Shown: positions 5,539-7,845 of the stretch, one piece after another
How positions within the stretch are numbered: position 1 is the stretch's first letter
Layout of the letters: each line of letters starts with the position of its first letter
Source: Burkholderiaceae bacterium
Lineage (GTDB): Bacteria; Pseudomonadota; Gammaproteobacteria; Burkholderiales; Burkholderiaceae_C
Assembly: GCA_031256305.1 (NCBI GenBank)
Contig: JAIRQU010000132.1
Location: 1 to 7,845, forward strand
Direction of reading: 5' to 3'
DNA length: 7,845 nt
Made by a program: the position numbers and the translations under genes
The notes under the pieces: generated by a model
What the model saw: only the letters and a program-made list of their open reading frames with translations
Told to the model about the DNA's origin: nothing
The model's database searches: none

Positions 5539-5542
5539 ACAC

Positions 5543-6823
5543 ATGGATCAATTACGCATCCACGGCGGGCGGCGTTTGTCGGGCGAGGTCATTATTTCCG
5601 GCGCCAAGAACGCGGCGCTGCCGGAGATGTGCGCCGCGCTGCTTACCGGCGATCCGGTGCTGCTGACCAATGTGCCGCGCCTGCACGACGTGCGCACCAT
5701 GCGGCGGCTGCTGGAACACATGGGCGTGCGCATCGGTACGCGCGGCGCGCGCGGCGGCATGGACTTTGACGCGGGCGGGCCGATCGACCCGCAAGCGCCC
5801 TACGAACTGGTCAAGACCATGCGTGCTTCAGTGCTGGCGCTGGGGCCGCTGGTGGCGCGCCTGGGCCATGCGCGCGTGTCGCTGCCGGGCGGCTGCGCCA
5901 TCGGCTCACGGCCCGTGGATCAGCACATCAAGGGCTTGCAGGCGATGGGCGCGGCCATCGAGGTAGAACACGGCTACATCGTTGCCAAGGCAAGCGGGCG
6001 TTTGAAGGGTGCGCGCATCACCACCGACATGGTGACGGTGACGGGCACCGAAAACCTGCTGATGGCCGCTTGTCTGGCCGAGGGCGAGACGGTGCTGGAA
6101 AACGCCGCGCAAGAGCCTGAAGTGACCGACCTGGCGCGGATGCTCATCAAGATGGGTGCGCGCATCGAAGGCCACGGCACGCACCGCATCCGCATTCAAG
6201 GCGTGGAGCGCCTGTCGGGCTGTCAGCACGAGGTGGTGGCCGACCGCATTGAGGCCGGGACTTTTCTGTGCGCGGTGGCCGCCGCGGGCGGCCAAGTGTT
6301 GCTGCGGCACGCCTGCGCCTGCCATCTGGACGCGCTGATCGACAAGCTGCGCGAAGCGGGCGCGCAGGTGCGGGCGCTGGAGCTGGACGGCGCGCGGGCC
6401 ATCCGCGTCACCAGCCCCGGCGCGGGGCAATTGAAAGCGCAGGACGTGCGCACCGCCGAGTATCCGGGCTTTCCGACCGACATGCAGGCGCAGTTCATGA
6501 CCCTCAATGCCGTGGCGCGGGGGGGCAGCGTGGTGACCGAGACGATCTTCGAGAACCGCTTCATGCACGTCGATGAGCTGCTGCGGCTGGGCGCGCGCAT
6601 CCGCGTCGATGGCCGCAGCGCGATGATCGAAGGCGTGCCGCTGCTCAACGGCGCGACGGTGATGGCGACCGATCTGCGCGCCTCGGCCAGTCTGGTTATC
6701 GCCGGGCTGGTGGCCGAGGGCGAAACGACGGTAGATCGCATCTACCACTTGGACCGCGGTTACGATCAAATGGAAGAAAAACTGCGCGGCCTGGGCGCGG
6801 ATATCCAGCGCATTGCATCATGA
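5543..6823 (+). CDS. murA: UDP-N-acetylglucosamine 1-carboxyvinyltransferase (MurA)
   Basis: MurA transfers enolpyruvate from phosphoenolpyruvate to UDP-GlcNAc, the first committed step of peptidoglycan synthesis, in the cytoplasm. The protein is 426 residues, close to the usual 417-420. It begins [27 protein letters not shown], with the conserved K22-N23 pair. The active-site loop is [15 protein letters not shown] (114-128), with catalytic C118 matching E. coli Cys115, the target of fosfomycin. Because Cys rather than Asp is present, the enzyme is expected to be fosfomycin-sensitive on this criterion. The catalytic Asp is D313 in [12 protein letters not shown], and the C-terminal signature [18 protein letters not shown] is present. 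ATG 5543 fits the family start; a longer in-frame reading upstream runs through ibaG and is rejected. A GGAAAGA stretch (5528-5534) about 8 bases upstream is a modest ribosome binding site. The stop overlaps the hisG start (ATGA). Confidence 0.98.
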   Translation: MDQLRIHGGRRLSGEVIISGAKNAALPEMCAALLTGDPVLLTNVPRLHDVRTMRRLLEHMGVRIGTRGARGGMDFDAGGPIDPQAPYELVKTMRASVLALGPLVARLGHARVSLPGGCAIGSRPVDQHIKGLQAMGAAIEVEHGYIVAKASGRLKGARITTDMVTVTGTENLLMAACLAEGETVLENAAQEPEVTDLARMLIKMGARIEGHGTHRIRIQGVERLSGCQHEVVADRIEAGTFLCAVAAAGGQVLLRHACACHLDALIDKLREAGAQVRALELDGARAIRVTSPGAGQLKAQDVRTAEYPGFPTDMQAQFMTLNAVARGGSVVTETIFENRFMHVDELLRLGARIRVDGRSAMIEGVPLLNGATVMATDLRASASLVIAGLVAEGETTVDRIYHLDRGYDQMEEKLRGLGADIQRIAS

Positions 6824-7512
6824 CCAACAACAACGCCGCCAACGGCATCACGCTGGCCCTGTCCAAGGGCCGCATCTTCGAGGAAACGCTGCCGCTGCTG
6901 CAAAGCGCGGGCATCACGGTGCTAGAAGACCCGGAAACCTCGCGCAAGCTGATTCTGCCGACCAACCAACCTGACGTGCGCGTGGTGCTGGTGCGCGCCG
7001 CCGACGTGCCAACCTATGTCGAATACGGCGGCGCGGATTTGGGCGTGACCGGCAAGGACACGCTGATCGAGCACGGCGCCAATCAGGACGGCTCGCTGCG
7101 CGGCACGGGGCTGTATCAGCCGCTGGACTTGAACATCGCGCGCTGTCACATGGCCGTGGCCGCGCCGCGCGGGTTCGACTATGCCAGCGCCGCGCGGCAG
7201 GGCAGCCGCATCACGGTGGCGACCAAGTACACGCACATCGCGCGCCACTTCTTCGCCGAAAAGGGCGTGCATGTCAACCTGGTCAAGCTCTACGGCAGCA
7301 TGGAGCTGGCACCGCTCACGGGCTTGGCCGACGCCATCGTCGATCTGGTGTCCACCGGCAAAACGCTCCAGGCCAACGACCTGGTGGAAGTCGAGCGCGT
7401 CATGGACATCAGCTCGCACTTGGTGCTGGGACAGGCCGCCCTCAAACTCAAGACCGCGCCGATCCGGCGGCTGATTGATGCTTTTGCGCGCGCCATTGCA
7501 CAAAAGGATTGA
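6820..7512 (+). CDS. hisG: ATP phosphoribosyltransferase, short catalytic form (HisG)
   Basis: HisG joins ATP and PRPP to give N1-(5-phosphoribosyl)-ATP, the first step of histidine biosynthesis. At 230 residues this is the short form (HisG_S): the roughly 80-residue C-terminal histidine-sensing domain of the long form is absent. Short HisG is known to work as a hetero-octamer with HisZ, a HisRS-like regulatory subunit, and no hisZ lies in the window, so one is expected elsewhere. Seen in sequence: [16 protein letters not shown] (12-27), [13 protein letters not shown] for nucleotide binding, and the PRPP-binding stretch [22 protein letters not shown] (162-183). The ATG shares 4 bases with the murA stop and lacks a clear ribosome binding site, suggesting coupled translation. 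hisD follows after 5 bases. No his leader peptide or attenuator precedes the gene; transcription presumably comes from the upstream operon. Confidence 0.97.
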   Translation: MTNNNAANGITLALSKGRIFEETLPLLQSAGITVLEDPETSRKLILPTNQPDVRVVLVRAADVPTYVEYGGADLGVTGKDTLIEHGANQDGSLRGTGLYQPLDLNIARCHMAVAAPRGFDYASAARQGSRITVATKYTHIARHFFAEKGVHVNLVKLYGSMELAPLTGLADAIVDLVSTGKTLQANDLVEVERVMDISSHLVLGQAALKLKTAPIRRLIDAFARAIAQKD

Positions 7513-7517
7513 AAAGC

Positions 7518-7845
7518 ATGAGCACTGATTTGCAAGCGCGCCCCGCGTGCCTTTATGCCGGGGATGCGCAATTCGACGCTCAGCTCAAGGCGCGCCTGCA
7601 CTGGGATGCGGGCACGGACGCCGCCATCGAGGAGCGCGTGCGCGCCATTGTGGCCGACGTGGCCGCGCGCGGCGACGCGGCGGTGCTGGAATACACCGCG
7701 CGCTTCGACGGCGTGAATGCGCCCGGCATGGCCGAGCTGGAACTCGCGCCCGGCGAACTCCAGGCTGCGTTCAACGGCCTGCCGCCCGCGCAACGTATGG
7801 CGCTGCAAGCCGCCGCCGAACGCATCCGCCGCTACCACGTCTGGC
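7518..7845 (+). CDS. hisD: Histidinol dehydrogenase, N-terminal part (cut by window edge)
   Basis: HisD is the zinc- and NAD-dependent enzyme that oxidises histidinol to histidine, the last two steps of the pathway. Only the first 109 residues are present, of about 430-440 expected; the zinc ligands and catalytic His/Glu residues lie beyond the edge. The visible part fits the family N-terminus: EERVRAIVADVAARGDAAVLEYTARFDG (about 38-65), then LELAPGELQAAFNGLPPAQRMALQAAAERIRRYH. Together with the position directly after hisG this makes the call firm. AAGGA at 7504-7508 lies 9 bases before ATG 7518, and the gap to the hisG stop is 5 bases, so it is part of the same transcription unit. Confidence 0.93.
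   Translation, partial: MSTDLQARPACLYAGDAQFDAQLKARLHWDAGTDAAIEERVRAIVADVAARGDAAVLEYTARFDGVNAPGMAELELAPGELQAAFNGLPPAQRMALQAAAERIRRYHVW

Noticed and set aside
5366..5542. Upstream in-frame extension of murA through ibaG
   Set aside because: It overlaps ibaG almost entirely and lies before the conserved MurA N-terminus; ATG 5543 matches the family start.
5906..6769. 287-residue frame antisense to murA
   Set aside because: Shadow of a clearly functional MurA; no start signals.
1..7845. CRISPR array, tRNA, rRNA or toxin-antitoxin pair
   Set aside because: No regularly spaced repeats, cloverleaf-like sequence or small adjacent gene pair with known motifs was seen on either strand.

Overview
The window reads as a chromosomal segment of a high-GC betaproteobacterium, most likely order Burkholderiales and possibly Alcaligenaceae. 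The main clue is the run ABC-2 transporter pair, ibaG-type BolA, murA, short-form hisG, hisD, which is a familiar order in that group. Hand-counted lines in the core genes are about 65% G+C. This placement is inferred from gene order and protein resemblance; no marker gene was searched.

Layout. Positions 1-276 (minus) hold the N-terminal part of uvrA, cut by the window edge. Divergent from it is a 460-residue predicted lipoprotein of unknown function (485-1867, plus), whose later part is strikingly AT-rich. Positions 1868-2593 form a scarred, gene-poor interval. It contains a response-regulator relic (2035 to about 2254, plus) that has lost its phospho-acceptor segment, the rest of its receiver domain and its DNA-binding domain. 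Running into it from the other side is the start of a small lipoprotein gene (minus, ATG at 2358) with a very good ribosome binding site. A GC-rich hairpin followed by a T run lies at 2500-2536. Next is a diheme c-type cytochrome resembling thiosulfate dehydrogenase TsdA (2594-3367), with a lipoprotein signal and probably a TTG start.

From 3440 to the right edge there is a tightly packed plus-strand operon: ABC ATPase, ABC-2 permease, IbaG/BolA, MurA, HisG and HisD (partial). ATPase/permease and murA/hisG overlap by 4 bases, and the other junctions are 4 to 6 bases. The operon combines an export system of unknown substrate, an iron-sulfur/thiol-linked BolA protein, the first committed step of peptidoglycan synthesis and the start of histidine biosynthesis. 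HisG is the short form, so a hisZ gene should exist elsewhere in the genome.

The right half is ordinary core genome. The unusual material is in 400-3440: the AT-rich orphan lipoprotein, the decayed regulator colliding with a lipoprotein gene, the hairpin in front of the cytochrome gene, and an AT palindrome in place of a ribosome binding site at the operon's first start codon. I see no clear new multi-gene system, mobile element, CRISPR array or RNA gene.
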